Part shown: one piece after another, positions 53,895 to 64,000 of the stretch
How the letters are laid out: every line of letters starts with the position of its first letter
Numbering within the stretch: the stretch's first letter is position 1
From: CBDCYS01 sp965226185
Lineage (GTDB): Bacteria; Acidobacteriota; Terriglobia; Bryobacterales; UBA6623
Assembly: GCA_965226185.1 (NCBI GenBank)
Contig: CBDDCT010000001.1
Span: 186,001 to 250,000, forward strand
Length of the DNA stretch: 64,000 nt
Direction: 5' to 3'
The notes under the pieces: model-generated
What the model was told of the DNA's origin: nothing
Seen by the model: only the letters and a program-made list of their open reading frames with translations
Databases searched by the model: none
Position numbers and translations under genes: made by a program

Positions 53895-54668
53895 ATGTCT
53901 TATTATCAACGCACTCCCGGGGTCAGTTTCGGTCCCGGCGGGAGAGTCCCTTGGGGCGTCAAGTGGCTGCTGATTAGCAACACGGCCCTCTTCGTTGTCT
54001 ATTTTCTTGCTGTCCACCTGGAGATTGGGCCACTGGAGAGGTTGTTTCACGACTTCTTGGGCTTGACTCCGGCGATGGTCGTCAAAGGTGCGATTCTGTG
54101 GCAGCCGATCACGTATTTGTTTCTCCATAGCCCCTACGGATTCGGTCACCTCTTATTCAACATGCTGGCGCTGTGGATGTTCGGGTCGGATCTGGAAAGG
54201 GACTGGGGCACGCGGCGTTTCCTGAACTACTACTTTTTCTGCGGCATCGGGGCCGGTCTGTGCGACGTAGCGGCCCGCTACATCATGGGTAGCCCTCGCG
54301 ACTTGCTGATCCCGACGATCGGGGCCTCGGGTGCAGTCTATGGGTTGCTGATGGCGTTCGGGCTGTTGTACCCAAACCGGCAGATTTTGCTGTTCTTGAC
54401 CTTTCCGATCCCCGCGCGGGTTTTTGTGGCGGGTCTGGGCGCAATCGCTTTCCTGTCGACGTTCGGCGCCAGTGGCAGCGGCATCGCCCACATGGCCCAT
54501 CTCGGCGGCATGGCGTTCGGCTTTTTCTATCTCCGCTTTCGGCCGGACGTGCTGGATACCGATTGGCTCGGATCTTTCAAAAGCTGGCAGCGGCGGCGCG
54601 CCAAGCGAAAGTTTCAAGTCTATATGCGAAAGCACAACCGGCCGCGCGACGGCGGCTGGGTCAACTAA
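53895..54668 (+). CDS. Rhomboid-family intramembrane serine protease
   Basis: It has several membrane helices and the rhomboid signatures: HLLFNMLALWMFG, the catalytic Ser in GASGAVYGLLMAF and the His in HMAHLGGMAFG. Such proteases cleave membrane proteins within the bilayer; the substrate is unknown. The ATG at 53895 is chosen because the upstream codons lack homology. Confidence 0.9.
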   Translation: MSYYQRTPGVSFGPGGRVPWGVKWLLISNTALFVVYFLAVHLEIGPLERLFHDFLGLTPAMVVKGAILWQPITYLFLHSPYGFGHLLFNMLALWMFGSDLERDWGTRRFLNYYFFCGIGAGLCDVAARYIMGSPRDLLIPTIGASGAVYGLLMAFGLLYPNRQILLFLTFPIPARVFVAGLGAIAFLSTFGASGSGIAHMAHLGGMAFGFFYLRFRPDVLDTDWLGSFKSWQRRRAKRKFQVYMRKHNRPRDGGWVN

Positions 54669-55066
54669 CTAGCTGTTGGACGAGTCGATCACGCCGCGGA
54701 AGTAAGTCAGGTTCTTCTTCATGTCCGCAACGACATGCTCCGGGCGCGCCGTGGTCTCGAGAACCGCCCACTGGTCGAATCCGATCTCACCCAAGGCCCC
54801 GGCGACTGCCTGAATGTCGATTGAGCCTTCTCCGAGATAGTGCGGATTGTCTTTGATGTGAATCTCGCAAATGCGGTCTTTGCCCAGCCAGCGAATCTCC
54901 TTGACGGCATCGAATCCTCTGCGGGTTGAGAAGACTGTCTGAGGTTCCAGTCGGTCACGCCTATGCGGAATTTCGTTTGCGAGCGGGCCTGCGGCGGGCG
55001 CGGAACGGCGCTCAGCAAAACCCCTCCCAAAGCGCTCTGGAGGAAACTTCGTCGCTCAAGAGTCAC
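54669..55066 (-). pseudogene. Sugar isomerase/epimerase-type gene with large internal deletion
   Basis: The start reads TLERRSFLQSALGGVLLSAV, a Tat-like signal, then TKFRIGVTDWNLRQ as in TIM-barrel sugar phosphate isomerase/epimerases. The end is in another frame: GFDAVKEIRWLGKDRICEIH and DQWAVLETTARP. Only about 130 of an expected ~290 residues remain, with a frame change, so it is a pseudogene. Confidence 0.75.
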
Positions 55067-55212
55067 GGCAACACCCTCCCTGCGTGTAGACTAGCACTAA
55101 GGCAGCCTGCCGGGCGGCGTTCCACGAGGCGGCGGAGGTGAACAGGAACGGGTTACGGGTTCAATGACCGCTGAAGGCGCGGCTCATCTCAACGTCATCG
55201 CGTGAAGCTCGT

Positions 55213-55839
55213 ATGAGAGACGTTGCTCGCTTAGCTAGCTGGATCGGAGTTCTGCTGGCCGCCATCCTCATACCCTTTTTCCTTTACGAAGAACCAATCA
55301 ACGCCTGGGTGCAAGGCTTCCTAAAGCAAGAGGACGGCCCCTGGCTCGTCAGTGCGATTCTGGGAGGGCTGCTGGCCGCCGACCTGGTCTTGCCAATTCC
55401 GTCTAGCGTTTTGAGCACCGCGGCCGGCTATTTGCTGGGGCTGTGGGCGGGAAGTTTCGTGACCTGGGCCGGCATGACCCTCGGCTGCTTGATCGGGTAC
55501 GGGTTGGGGGCGACGGCGGGCCGAAAGCTCACCCGCCGCTTTGTCGGAGACAATGAACTCGAGCTAGCCTCTCATGCCCAAAACCGTTTCGGCGGCTGGA
55601 TGATCGTGATCTTCCGCGCCGTCCCTGTTTTGGCCGAAGCTTCCGTCTTGTTCGCCGGAATCGCGGGAATGCCGATTCGGCGGTTCCTGCTGCTGGCGAC
55701 TTTGTCGAACGCCGGGATTGCGCTGGCGTACGCGGCAGTTGGCGCCTACGCGATGGAAGTCGAGTCGTTTCTGCTTGCGTTTGGAGGAGCCTTCGTTCTG
55801 CCAGGAGTCGCGATGTTGGCCGCGCGATTCAGAACTTGA
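55213..55839 (+). CDS. DedA/VTT-family membrane protein
   Basis: About five membrane helices are visible, with the VTT/SNARE-associated pattern (AADLVLPIPSSVLSTAAGYL, GLWAGSFVTWAGMTLGCLIG) and ARAVPVLAEASVLFAGIAG-like segments. Members are thought to act in lipid flipping or membrane homeostasis. The gap before it (55067-55212) has no gene. Confidence 0.85.
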   Translation: MRDVARLASWIGVLLAAILIPFFLYEEPINAWVQGFLKQEDGPWLVSAILGGLLAADLVLPIPSSVLSTAAGYLLGLWAGSFVTWAGMTLGCLIGYGLGATAGRKLTRRFVGDNELELASHAQNRFGGWMIVIFRAVPVLAEASVLFAGIAGMPIRRFLLLATLSNAGIALAYAAVGAYAMEVESFLLAFGGAFVLPGVAMLAARFRT

Positions 55840-55846
55840 GCGCCTG

Positions 55847-56113
55847 CTACTCGTCTGAAAGTTGCGCCATCAGAATTCCCTGGTCAACGAGCATGACCGG
55901 AATGCCGTCGTCGATTCGGTATGTGGTCTCCCCGTCTTCAGTGATGAGCCCCTCGTCGAGAGGCTTGTCGACGTCGCTGCCGTCGTGGTATTTCACGCCC
56001 CCGGCCTGGATTCGCTCATTGAGCCGGGCCAACTGGTCCGCCGGCGCCATCTGAACAGGAACTTTCGTCCGCGGACAACACAGAATTTCCAATAGATCTT
56101 GACTGATCGGCAT
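55847..56113 (-). CDS. Trm112-like / UPF0434 protein
   Basis: This 88-residue protein has the pattern LLEILCCPRTKVPVQM and YRIDDGIPVMLVDQG, similar to the Trm112/YcaR family of small Zn-binding adaptor proteins. Only the CC pair of cysteines is seen, so zinc binding is uncertain. Confidence 0.75.
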   Translation of the reverse strand: MPISQDLLEILCCPRTKVPVQMAPADQLARLNERIQAGGVKYHDGSDVDKPLDEGLITEDGETTYRIDDGIPVMLVDQGILMAQLSDE

Positions 56114-56229
56114 CTTCGTCTCCAGATTGATTCTGTCCGCCGGGCTGGCCGGACCGCCACACGGCCCTTTACCCGGTCAAGAGATTCAGTTTACCATCGT
56201 CCTTACTGTCCCCCGAGTATAGATGAGAT

Positions 56230-56457
56230 TTGGTTCTCGCTTTTCGAATCACGAGGGACAACGGCATAGGGGGCAACAGTCTCACGGCGTTGGGATTCCG
56301 GCAGCCATCAGTGAACTGGGTTTCGACGGGAGTGGCGGCGCGACTCTATTCCGCGGATCGTCGAACCGTCATGCGTTGGGCCGAATCAGACAGGATCGAG
56401 GCGCCGCCGGACGCCGAGCGGGCTCAATTCGAGGCGAAAGAAAAGCGAATTATATAA
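56230..56457 (+). CDS. Possible small helix-turn-helix protein
   Basis: A TTG-start frame contains VNWVSTGVAARLYSADRRTV and MRWAESDRIEA, which looks like a MerR/excisionase-type helix-turn-helix (HTH_17). The N-terminal ~20 residues are not convincing. It is followed by a 500-base gap with a multi-hairpin repeat. Confidence 0.45.
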   Translation: MVLAFRITRDNGIGGNSLTALGFRQPSVNWVSTGVAARLYSADRRTVMRWAESDRIEAPPDAERAQFEAKEKRII

Positions 56458-56599
56458 ACCCCTCTTAAAGGCAATTGCCCTGCCAAACCTCGGGGGCTCC
56501 CCTCAAATCGGTGTATCGCAAGCGACTAGTGTAGTGCGCCAATCAGACCTAACGTATGGCGAGTCGCTTCCTTGCCTGCTAGTGGCGTCATGCGGCCAC

Positions 56600-56697
56600 T
56601 TGAGCCGCGTTCACGCGGCTTGGTGTTTCCAGGCCAGTCGTTTTACGGCTGGTAAGCCCTGCCGCTCAAGGTTTGTCAGCCCGTTTCAACGGGCTTC
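56600..56697. repeat. Multi-hairpin dispersed element, copy 2
   Basis: In reverse orientation it matches 49779-49880: AGCCCGTTtcAACGGGCT at 56678-56695 and GCCGCGTtcACGCGGC near 56603-56619. The region 56458-57009 has no gene. Confidence 0.7.
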
Positions 56698-57009
56698 TCT
56701 CTTCCCCAACCGAAATCTATACGTTGCGGTACTATTGGCGCACTACACTAGCTCTCTCATCGGGCGAAGCTTTCCCTGTCGGGTCGCCTACGATACAACA
56801 CTAAGATTTTTTGTCTTAGGTATCCGCACAGGCGTCCTATCTGCTTCGTTTTGAGCGGCTTACTCCTGTTCGGGGTCGCTGAACTCTTCGTACCACTTTC
56901 TGGATCGTAGCTGGCTGAAGTGCGGCTCTCCCTCTTCCGATCCGCGCGTGTCCTCCAATTGGTCAGCACGACAAGAGGTTAGTCCGTGGATCGGTAAACG
57001 GCTTTGTGC

Positions 57010-60000
57010 TCACTGTTCGAAGAGTACTGGCAGATTCACGGGCGGGTTGCGGCTGCCTTCGAAATCGATCATCAGGGGCATGGTCGCGCCCGTTGTCACC
57101 AGGCTTTCCGGCAGTTGAATGTTGACCTGCCCGAGGCCCACGAAGAACGGCGCGAGGCCGGCGAAGAAGACCTGCGCGCCCTCGCCGCCCACCGTCACCA
57201 CGGGCGTCACCCGCGCCTGTGCGAGCGGCGAAGCCGCCGCGGCAGCTCCCGTCGCGGGCGGATTGCTGACGCCGCCGATGCCGGTCATGAAGATGATCAG
57301 GACATCGCCGGGTTTCGCGGGATTCGCGGCGGTGATCAGCGCCCCGTCGGGATGCCGCTGGATGATCGGTTCACCAGTGTTGGGGTTGATGAATACCTCC
57401 GGCGCGAACTCCGCCATCGAGGCGGGCTCGGTTGGGCTTTCTTCGCCATTGCGGATCACGACCACGCCGACCTCGCCGGGGGAGTCGGCCTCGAAGGGAA
57501 CCTGGAAGTTGATCTGACCCGGTGAGACGAAGAACAGCGGCGCCTCCCAGCCGTCCACGCGCACCCGCGCGCCGCCCAACTCGAACGGCAGCGGCACGTC
57601 CCCGGCGATGACGATATCGTCAGCCAGCTCGGACCCGAAGATGCTACCGATCCCGCCCCGGGCGACAACCGCCTGGAACTGCGCCGCGTCCACGATGCCG
57701 CCGGGGCTGATTCGCGGCCCCGGAGGTCCCGTGGGAGGCAGCACATACCCAAAGCCGGACAACTCGACTGTCGTTACGGGCCGGGCCGGATCATTACTCT
57801 CGATTCGAGCTTCCCCTTGAACCCCATCCTCCGTCTGAGGCTCAAACAGAAACTCCAAGGTGCGCTCTTCTCCGCCAACGAGGCTGAATTCTGCTGTCGG
57901 CTCGGCCAGCGAGAATCCTGTTCCCGTCACCGCGATACTGCCCGTTACGGCGACGAGGGATTCATTGCGCAACAGCAATCCATAGCGGTTCTGTTGCCCA
58001 AGCGGCACCGGACGAAAATTTAGCGCCAGCGCGTCGACCGCAAGTGTCGGTGTTTGCCCATCGTCCGCTTCCGCTCTAACCGTGAATTTCAATTCCGGAG
58101 CGTTCGTCGCGTTGCTGACCGCGGTAACGGTGGCCTCATGGTCCCCAATCTCGTCTGGCGAAAAACGCAGCGGCACCGTCGATGTAGCGCCCGCGGGGAT
58201 CTCCTGCGGAAACGTCGTGTCAATCGGCTCGAACAGAGCATTGTCCGTCTGGAGCGAGTCAACCCGCACCGGCCCCGAACCCGGGTTTCGCAGTTCGACG
58301 AGGCCGACCTTCGAAAGCCCTACAGCTATGCGTCCGAGCTCGGTTGGATCAGCGGCCTCGAGTAGCGGGTTCTGGATCACGTCTATCGGCCCGACCTCCG
58401 CCGTAGCGGATCGCAGACCGTCGCGGGCGCGCACCCTAAAACGGACATTCGAACCCCCTACGATCGACGACGGTGAAAACGTCAGGTTGGGTTCGGTAAG
58501 CGTCCCGAGATCCAACGGCAGCCAGGTGTTCCCGCCGTCGCTTGAATAGCTCGCGTCAAATACCAAGGGGTCGCCGTCCACGTCTTGCGCCGTCCACGAG
58601 AGCGTCTGATCGACGGCGGCGTTCCACGTCGCTCCGGCCTGCGGGGAAGTGATCTCAACCGTTGGTGCATTCGCGCTGTTCGCCAGCGTCGCCAACTCCG
58701 CGCCCTGATGCCGAAGTCTCACCAGCGTGACACCGTCGGGAAACGCTACGGCCGCTGAGAAGGCGGCCTCGTCCACTTCGATCCCGCTCTCGGTATCAAC
58801 AAAGGTAACCGCGAAACAATGCGTTCCCAGGATCCCGGACGAGCCGGAAAACTCCAAGCAGGTTTCCTGGGTAGGGTCCGGCTCGTCGGGTAGCGCCGTC
58901 GTGTTGAAGATCAGTGCCGGATCAAGAGTCCCCTCGCTGCTGTCTCGGTCGATCGTCCCCGTGAAGAATGCAGTCTGCCGCGGACCGGACTGTCGCCGTG
59001 CAGAGCCGCCGGTTGCCTGTCCGGCTTCGCTCAGTCCTTTGACCAGGCCAAACTTGAACCTATGAAAAAGCCGAAGGTAGTAGAATTTCGAGATCCAAAG
59101 CTTTTTCTCATCGCGGTACGACATGAAGTCGTATTTGACTCGGCTATCGGTGGGCGGCCAACCCACTTTCACCACGCGAGCGCTTGGGTCGTATCCATGC
59201 TCCTGCAAGGCTGCGCTGGTGAAGGGCCAGATGCTGAAGGGTTCCGGCAAGAAGATGCCCGAGTCGTCGGTCGAGGGATGCGAAAGCCCGTAGGTGTGGC
59301 CCAACTCGTGCGCGACAGTGAACTGCGTCCACCTCGCGCTGGAGGTTGCATTTGTAAGCCAGACCGAACGGGAGCCGCCGCGGCCTCCCAGAAAAAACAC
59401 CCCTCCCCCTAGGCTTGCAACTGGAAACGCCTCGTCACTAACGTACGCGATCAGACGGTCAATCGGCGGAACCCCGTCCGGGCTGTTCGACGCCAACAAC
59501 CAAAACGCCTCATCCAGTTTCGATTGTAGATAAAAGAGATTCGCCATGAAACCTGTCAAGGTGATCACAGGGAGGGCCGTCCAGCGCCATGGCGAGCCTG
59601 GTAGGGGAAAGACACGAATCTTCGGATTCTCAACCGGGTAGAGTTTTCGCAAGGCCAGGCCGGGATCTACTTTCGAGGGGGAAGGGCAATATAATTCCGA
59701 CCCGAACGGGAAGCTGACACATAGATCGACGTACCCCACACGAAGCTCGTGGGTCTGCTCGAAGTTGACGTCGACGATCGCCTCGTTGTTCTTGAAGTCA
59801 CGCTCCATAGGCTTCTTGTCTGCATTTACTTCCGCGGTCAGGCGGAGCGGCCCCGACGTCGTCCACGAGGACGGCAAGGTGAAATTGTGCGAATGGGTTT
59901 CCTCTCTGCGGTCAGGGGCTGGAAAGCTCCTCTCGGTCTCCGTGCGCTGCCCCAGATCGATTCCCCCGCGGCTTCCTGTGAGTACGACGTCCACGTTCGA

Positions 60001-60229
60001 GACCGTGCGTTCGCCAAGAGTCTTCGTGAACACCCGCGCGACGGTCGGTTTATTCGCTATTAACGGCACGGTGTTGTCCAGAGTCTGAACGACCTGCACA
60101 ACCTCGACGTGGCTGATGGTCAGGTCAAAGTCGACAACGCCGATAGTCCAGGCTCCCAGGGCGACGGACTCGAGTGTGCGAAAAATTTCTGTCACGGGGT
60201 TATCGGGGCTCCACCGCACGTAGATGTCA
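57010..60229 (-). pseudogene. C-terminal part of a large secreted metalloprotease, separated by an IS
   Basis: The metzincin motif HELGHTYGLSH is near residue 290 of this part. A CARDB-like domain precedes it, and two choice-of-anchor beta-sandwich domains and a C-terminal module with FVSPGQINFQVPFEADSP follow. Removal of the IS plus one TSD joins it to the 62030-62910 segment in frame. As it stands, the protein lacks its signal peptide and N-terminal domain. It is likely secreted in the original form. Confidence 0.82.
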
Positions 60230-62029
60230 CCTGAATTATGCACAGATTCGGCGTAGCCATCGCCGATGGAGTTGTGGCGGTAGCGGCAGTCGTGTCAACT
60301 CAGTGATTTAGCAAGTCGTCTTTTCCTCTGTTTCCCTCCCTGTTTGAGCCGCCTGCCAATCCCGGCGGGCAAAAGCGGGCGGGCAAGCGGCGTGTTCCCA
60401 GTACGTTGCGGCGAGTGCATGAAATTTTATGCATGGAGCGCCCCTCAACTCAGCGCACCCTCCACCACCGGCGCGAAGCTCGATCCCGGTGGCCCCATCG
60501 CCCGCAGCCGCCGCATCAGCCGTTCAAACAGGCCCTTTTCCTCATAATGATCGCTGTAGCTGACACCCGTTCTGCCGGCGTGCCGCCAGATCTTGGCCGC
60601 CACGAACAGAAAGCGCAGCCGCGCCGTCGCCAGGGTGGTGTGCCGCAGTGTCTCCACGCTGGCTTGGGCTTCGCGGTTGAACAGCAGCAGCCAGCAGTTG
60701 AGGTTGTAGGCCAGCATGGCCAGCTGAAAGTGATTGCGGTTCATGTCAAAGCGGCGCGAGGGATGGGCCGCCAGCCCGGCGTCGTTGTTGGCCTCCTTGA
60801 TGAGGTTCTCGGCTGCGGCGCGCTGATTGTAAAACCACACCACCGCCGCGATCGGTTCGGCCAGGTTGGTGACAAACACGCGGTAGGTGTAAGCGCTGGT
60901 GGCAAACAGCTGGTATTGCTCGGCCGCGCCGGCCGCGGGTTCGTTTTCGTAACGCAGCGCCAGGAAACGACAGGCCCGCGCCCAGCCCTGCGGCTGGTAG
61001 AGGAATTCGCATTCCGCATCCGCATCGCTGTGGGGCGAGGGCTTCCAGGCCGCTTGCTGCAACTGCTCGACCAGCCGCCTGGTCTTGTGCGCCACGATGA
61101 CGAACTGACAAGCCGCCTTTTCATAGGCCTCCACCGCCTCCCAGCAATAAAACCCGGAATCGGCCCGCGCCAGGATTTTCTTCACGCCGTGCGGCAAAGC
61201 CCGAAAGGCGCTCTCGAGGTGGGCGGCGATCTGCCGGCCCGTGGGCCGGTCGCCGTTGCGCAACCCGCCCATCAGGTATTCGCGCGTCTCGGCCAGGAAA
61301 GTCAGTATCGGCTGGTAGCTGCGCTTGCCCTTGTTCTTGGGGTTGTAACTCTTGCGCCCGCCCATCTGGCGGCCGTAGAGCGTATGCACGGTGGTGTCGG
61401 TGTCCAGCGTCACCGTCTCCAATTTCACCTGGGCCGCGGCCCAGACTCGTTCCCGCAGCTGGCGCTGAATGGAAAGGATCTGCTTCGCCACGTTGAGGTG
61501 CAGCGAGGCCAGAAAGCGCCACAGCGTGGACTGCGGCGGCAGACGCGTCACTTGCAAGATGCCGGTCAAGATGGGGTCGCGGGCGATGAAGCGGAGTTGG
61601 TTCAGCCGCGCAAAGCCGACATAGAGGCCCAGCACGAGGGCCAGCACAAACTGGTAGAGGCTCATCACACGGGTGATTCGTTTGTTCGTGATGGTTTCTT
61701 CCAGCAGCGCCTGGAAGCCGAGTTTTTCGAGCAGGGTGGCGACGGGCAGCAAGCCGCCGTAGGGAGTCAGATTCTTGCCGCGGAAGTGATAAGGCGTGGC
61801 AGCCCCGATTTTATTGGGCCGCGGGGCCCTCGCGCCCCGGCCTTGTTTGACGGGCCTTCGGGAGCTATGCTGTTTTCACTTGGTAACCATTTGGGTGACC
61901 TCCTTGGGGTTGACTGGCGAAGCTGAAATCTTTGCCAGCCTACCTTATTACCCCATGTTTTCGGGGGTCCCCCAAATGGCCCCTGGCGGCTCAGCCCTCC
62001 TCCGGTGCACCCCGCAGTGCATAATTCAG
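60230..62029 (-). mobile_element. IS1380-family element, copy B
   Basis: The same ends as copy A are flanked by a perfect 6-bp duplication ATGTCA (60224-60229 and 62030-62035). It is near-identical to copy A over 1.8 kb. It interrupts the metalloprotease gene, as the reading frame across the duplication shows (LGSYD joined to IYVRW). Confidence 0.9.
60445..61890 (-). pseudogene. IS1380-family transposase, copy B, with nonsense mutation
   Basis: The protein would begin MVTK like copy A, but codon 5 is TGA instead of CGA because of a single change. The next in-frame start is 46 codons downstream at 61752 (435 residues from there, DDE residues intact). It may be inactive or give a shortened protein. 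Confidence 0.85.
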
Positions 62030-62910
62030 ATGTCATACGACCCGAGGATGTTCCGTTCTTGGGCCCGAGCTTCGTCGAGGAATGCGTCGATGGTAAATGA
62101 CAGTTGCTGCGCGCTGACGACCTCCAAACCGCACATGCCGAAAGTATTGCGAAACGGCTGCTCCGGGCAGGTAAAATCACCTCCCGGAAAGAAGTCGGCG
62201 AAACGGCTGAGGTTGATGTCGTTCGACCGCAAGAGGCGCACTGTAATTCCCTCCGCCTCATCGAATCGTGCGCCCGGAACGGTAACGAAGACCTTCTGGC
62301 GGGTGTTCAGCGATTGGCCCGTGATTGCACCGAGGGTCAGCGAGGCAGGCTTCTCGATGTCATAGGTTTTCACCAGCAATCGTGCGACCTCTTTTTCGGT
62401 TACGGTCCCGTCCTGGGCGAACGTCCGCTCAATCGCGATTGCCGTGACCCTCAAAGCCGTGGGGATTTTGAGCAAGCTCTGCTCTAAAGTTTGCGGCTCG
62501 CTGGGGCAGAACCCGCCGAACTCACAGCTCACCGCGGGGATGCTGAGCGGCAGCGAACTCGAGCCTATGTTGTTCGCGTCCCAGTTGAGAGCGCCATTCT
62601 CGGCTATTGAGGTGAAACCGGGCGCCTCGCCCGATGTTGCCGGAGCAATGAAGTCCGCCCCTTCGGATTCGACGAGCATTTTGATCCCGCCGAATTGAGG
62701 CGGATTGATCACTCGCACCTTGAACTGGGCGAAAAACGCGTCACCGGGATGGAGAGTGTCCGTGTCCGGCAAGGCCTCGATGAGTTCAAGGGATGTGCCC
62801 TGCGCCGCGGCGCTGAAGGCAGCCACATGGATCAACAGCAGCAGCACAAGAGCCAGCCGGATGACGCTCAGCGGCCGAGCGACGAAGAATGGACGACACC
62901 CTGTAAGCAT
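62030..62910 (-). pseudogene. N-terminal part of the large secreted metalloprotease
   Basis: The ATG at 62910 follows GGAGGCGG. A signal peptide is present (RLALVLLLLIHVAAFSAAAQ), then a beta-rich domain (ELIEALPDTDTLHPGDAFFA) ending in QERNILGSYD just before the IS. It connects in frame to the part at 57010-60229. The N-terminal domain has no known catalytic motif. Confidence 0.8.
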
Positions 62911-63053
62911 TCCGCCTCCCACAAGCGAGTAGTCCCTGTAGTCTAGATCGCGAAGGCATCGATCCACAAGCGCCGTGGTTCTGTACGTTTGTCCGGCGGC
63001 GCCATCTTACAGGGGGGTCCTTTGAGCATGGGGCAGGACGCACAAAATCGCCA

Positions 63054-63086
63054 CAAAAAAACGGCCCTGGAGCCTTCCAGGGCCGT
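63054..63086 (-). terminator. Rho-independent terminator of the polyproline protein gene
   Basis: A perfect 11-bp stem (acggccctgga / tccagggccgt) with a 4-base loop is followed on the minus strand by seven to eight T. It lies 42 bases past the stop of the gene at 63128. Confidence 0.9.
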
Positions 63087-63127
63087 CATGACGAAGCGTG
63101 GTTTTGCTGAAAAGGTAATCAACCGTT

Positions 63128-63874
63128 CTAATTTGACCCTGCGTCGGACCACCAGTCTATCATTTCGAATACACCCGACTCTCCGTAGGCGGGGACAGCG
63201 GAGCCGGCCCAACAGGGCAAACCATACTCGCGGGTTAGTCCTTTGCCTGGACGATCGTGCTCCAGCACGCTGCGGATATCGGTGACAAAAGCCTTGACCA
63301 CCAGGAAACCGCGGATCGTCGGGTCCGGGTGGTCGAGTTCCGCCCGGCCCCGTGCGGCCACCTGGATTTCGCTGACTTCCTCGTAGTCCGGCGTAATGGT
63401 TCGTACGGTAACGTAACCGTCCTTTTCGGTCACATTGGTCAATATGAGCAGCGGATCTTCCCAGTAGGCGGGGAACAGCACGCAACTGATCAATCCCGGC
63501 TCATCCGTCTTCGTCGATGGGGCGATAGACGGGTTTGTTCCCGGCGGCGGAGGATCCGGTGGAGGAGGATCCGGTGGCGGTGGCGGCGGCGGCGGAGGAG
63601 GAGGAGGAGGCGGCGGCGGCGGAGGAGGAGGCGGAGGAGGAGGAGGCGGCGGCGGCGGCGGCGGTGGCGGCGCACAAGCCCCGATTTTGTCCAACTCATG
63701 TCCCGAAGTGCCCTTGCCGTCGGCTTCAAGATGCACACTCGGGTTTGCGGTCGCAATCGTTACTGCTTTGGACAGGTCGCCACCAGGTACGTGGCATAAG
63801 ACTGTCTTCTCTTGCTGCGCCCAGGTCAACGTAGTAAAGCTGATAAGAATGAATATGAATAGGATTCGTTTCAT
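63128..63874 (-). CDS. Secreted protein with a very long polyproline tract
   Basis: The ATG at 63874 starts a signal peptide (MKRILFIFILISFTTLTWAQ). A domain with LCHVPGGDLSKAVTI and HLEADGKGTSGHEL, like the CHxPxGN-type extracellular domains, leads to about 35 prolines in a row, then a Pro/Asp/Gly stretch, then a beta-rich C-terminal domain (LVVKAFVTDIRSVLEH). The polyproline run is encoded by GGC/GGA-type repeats on the plus strand (about 63571-63672) and would need EF-P for translation. The function is unknown. Confidence 0.72.
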   Translation of the reverse strand: MKRILFIFILISFTTLTWAQQEKTVLCHVPGGDLSKAVTIATANPSVHLEADGKGTSGHELDKIGACAPPPPPPPPPPPPPPPPPPPPPPPPPPPPPPPPPDPPPPDPPPPGTNPSIAPSTKTDEPGLISCVLFPAYWEDPLLILTNVTEKDGYVTVRTITPDYEEVSEIQVAARGRAELDHPDPTIRGFLVVKAFVTDIRSVLEHDRPGKGLTREYGLPCWAGSAVPAYGESGVFEMIDWWSDAGSN

Positions 63875-64000
63875 TTGATTTCTCCTGATTTCGCGGCCAT
63901 CAAGAGCCACACCACGCTTGTGCTCTGCCCTGTACTTGCCTGGTGTTGCGTTCTATGCTGATCGCCTATAGAGAGTGTGCCCTCGTTCCGGTTTGCGTTC

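Overview
This window is GC-rich bacterial DNA, most likely from an Acidobacteriota member of the Bryobacterales/Solibacter type. The clues are a C-terminal module with the (V/I)SPGQINFQVP signature, which is abundant in Solibacter-like genomes, at the end of a large secreted metalloprotease (57.0 kb) and as a remnant at 25.3 kb; many twin-arginine secreted enzymes; bacterial microcompartment genes; and a very high insertion-sequence load. The species assignment is inference. No rRNA gene, tRNA gene or CRISPR array was seen.

Left part (1-17.4 kb), mostly core physiology: a System I cytochrome c maturation cluster (ccmF, ccmH-like, ccmI-like, then ccmA and ccmB) is broken up by a radical SAM/SPASM gene, a triplicated-repeat secreted protein and an IS110-type element. 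Next come an HExxH peptidase with TPRs, an SDR, a bc-complex operon (Rieske plus a cytochrome b fused to two c-type heme domains) and a sulfate-activation operon (sat, cysC, PHP phosphoesterase). A TolC-family protein with an unusual C-terminal AMIN domain follows (17.6-20.4 kb).

Middle (20.9-39.9 kb): a transposase expressed as an AbrB-like ORF plus DDE ORF with a -1 slippery site, then an NHL beta-propeller, a phosphotriesterase-like enzyme, decayed gene fragments, a TlpA-like thioredoxin, and a toxin-antitoxin pair whose toxin is split by an IS1380-type element. A sugar-type binding lipoprotein with a Gfo/Idh/MocA oxidoreductase, a sulfatase-like enzyme with Thr at the nucleophile position and a compact microcompartment operon follow. 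That operon holds a class II aldolase with a probable encapsulation helix, one BMC-H and three BMC-P genes. RraA-like and MaoC-like genes lie just beyond it.

Plasmid-like segment (about 40.4-45.2 kb): ParA, a ribbon-helix-helix partner, a frameshifted tyrosine recombinase, a MobC-like protein, a small Cys-rich protein, an iteron origin flanked by DnaA boxes, and large nested inverted repeats. It lies between an internally deleted derivative (39.87-40.39 kb) and a full copy (45.2-47.0 kb) of the same IS1380-type element, so it may be an integrated plasmid or an IS-mediated capture.

Right part (45.2-64 kb): four IS1380-type copies of two kinds. Two of them interrupt genes that can be rejoined in frame after removing one target duplication: a secreted methyltransferase (5-bp duplication) and a secreted metzincin-like protease of about 1,370 residues (6-bp duplication). 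Also here are tsaD with a possible leader-peptide/terminator unit upstream, a rhomboid protease, a DedA-type membrane protein, a Trm112-like protein, a deleted sugar isomerase pseudogene and a secreted protein with a very long polyproline tract. Several families of dispersed palindromic repeats recur across the window.
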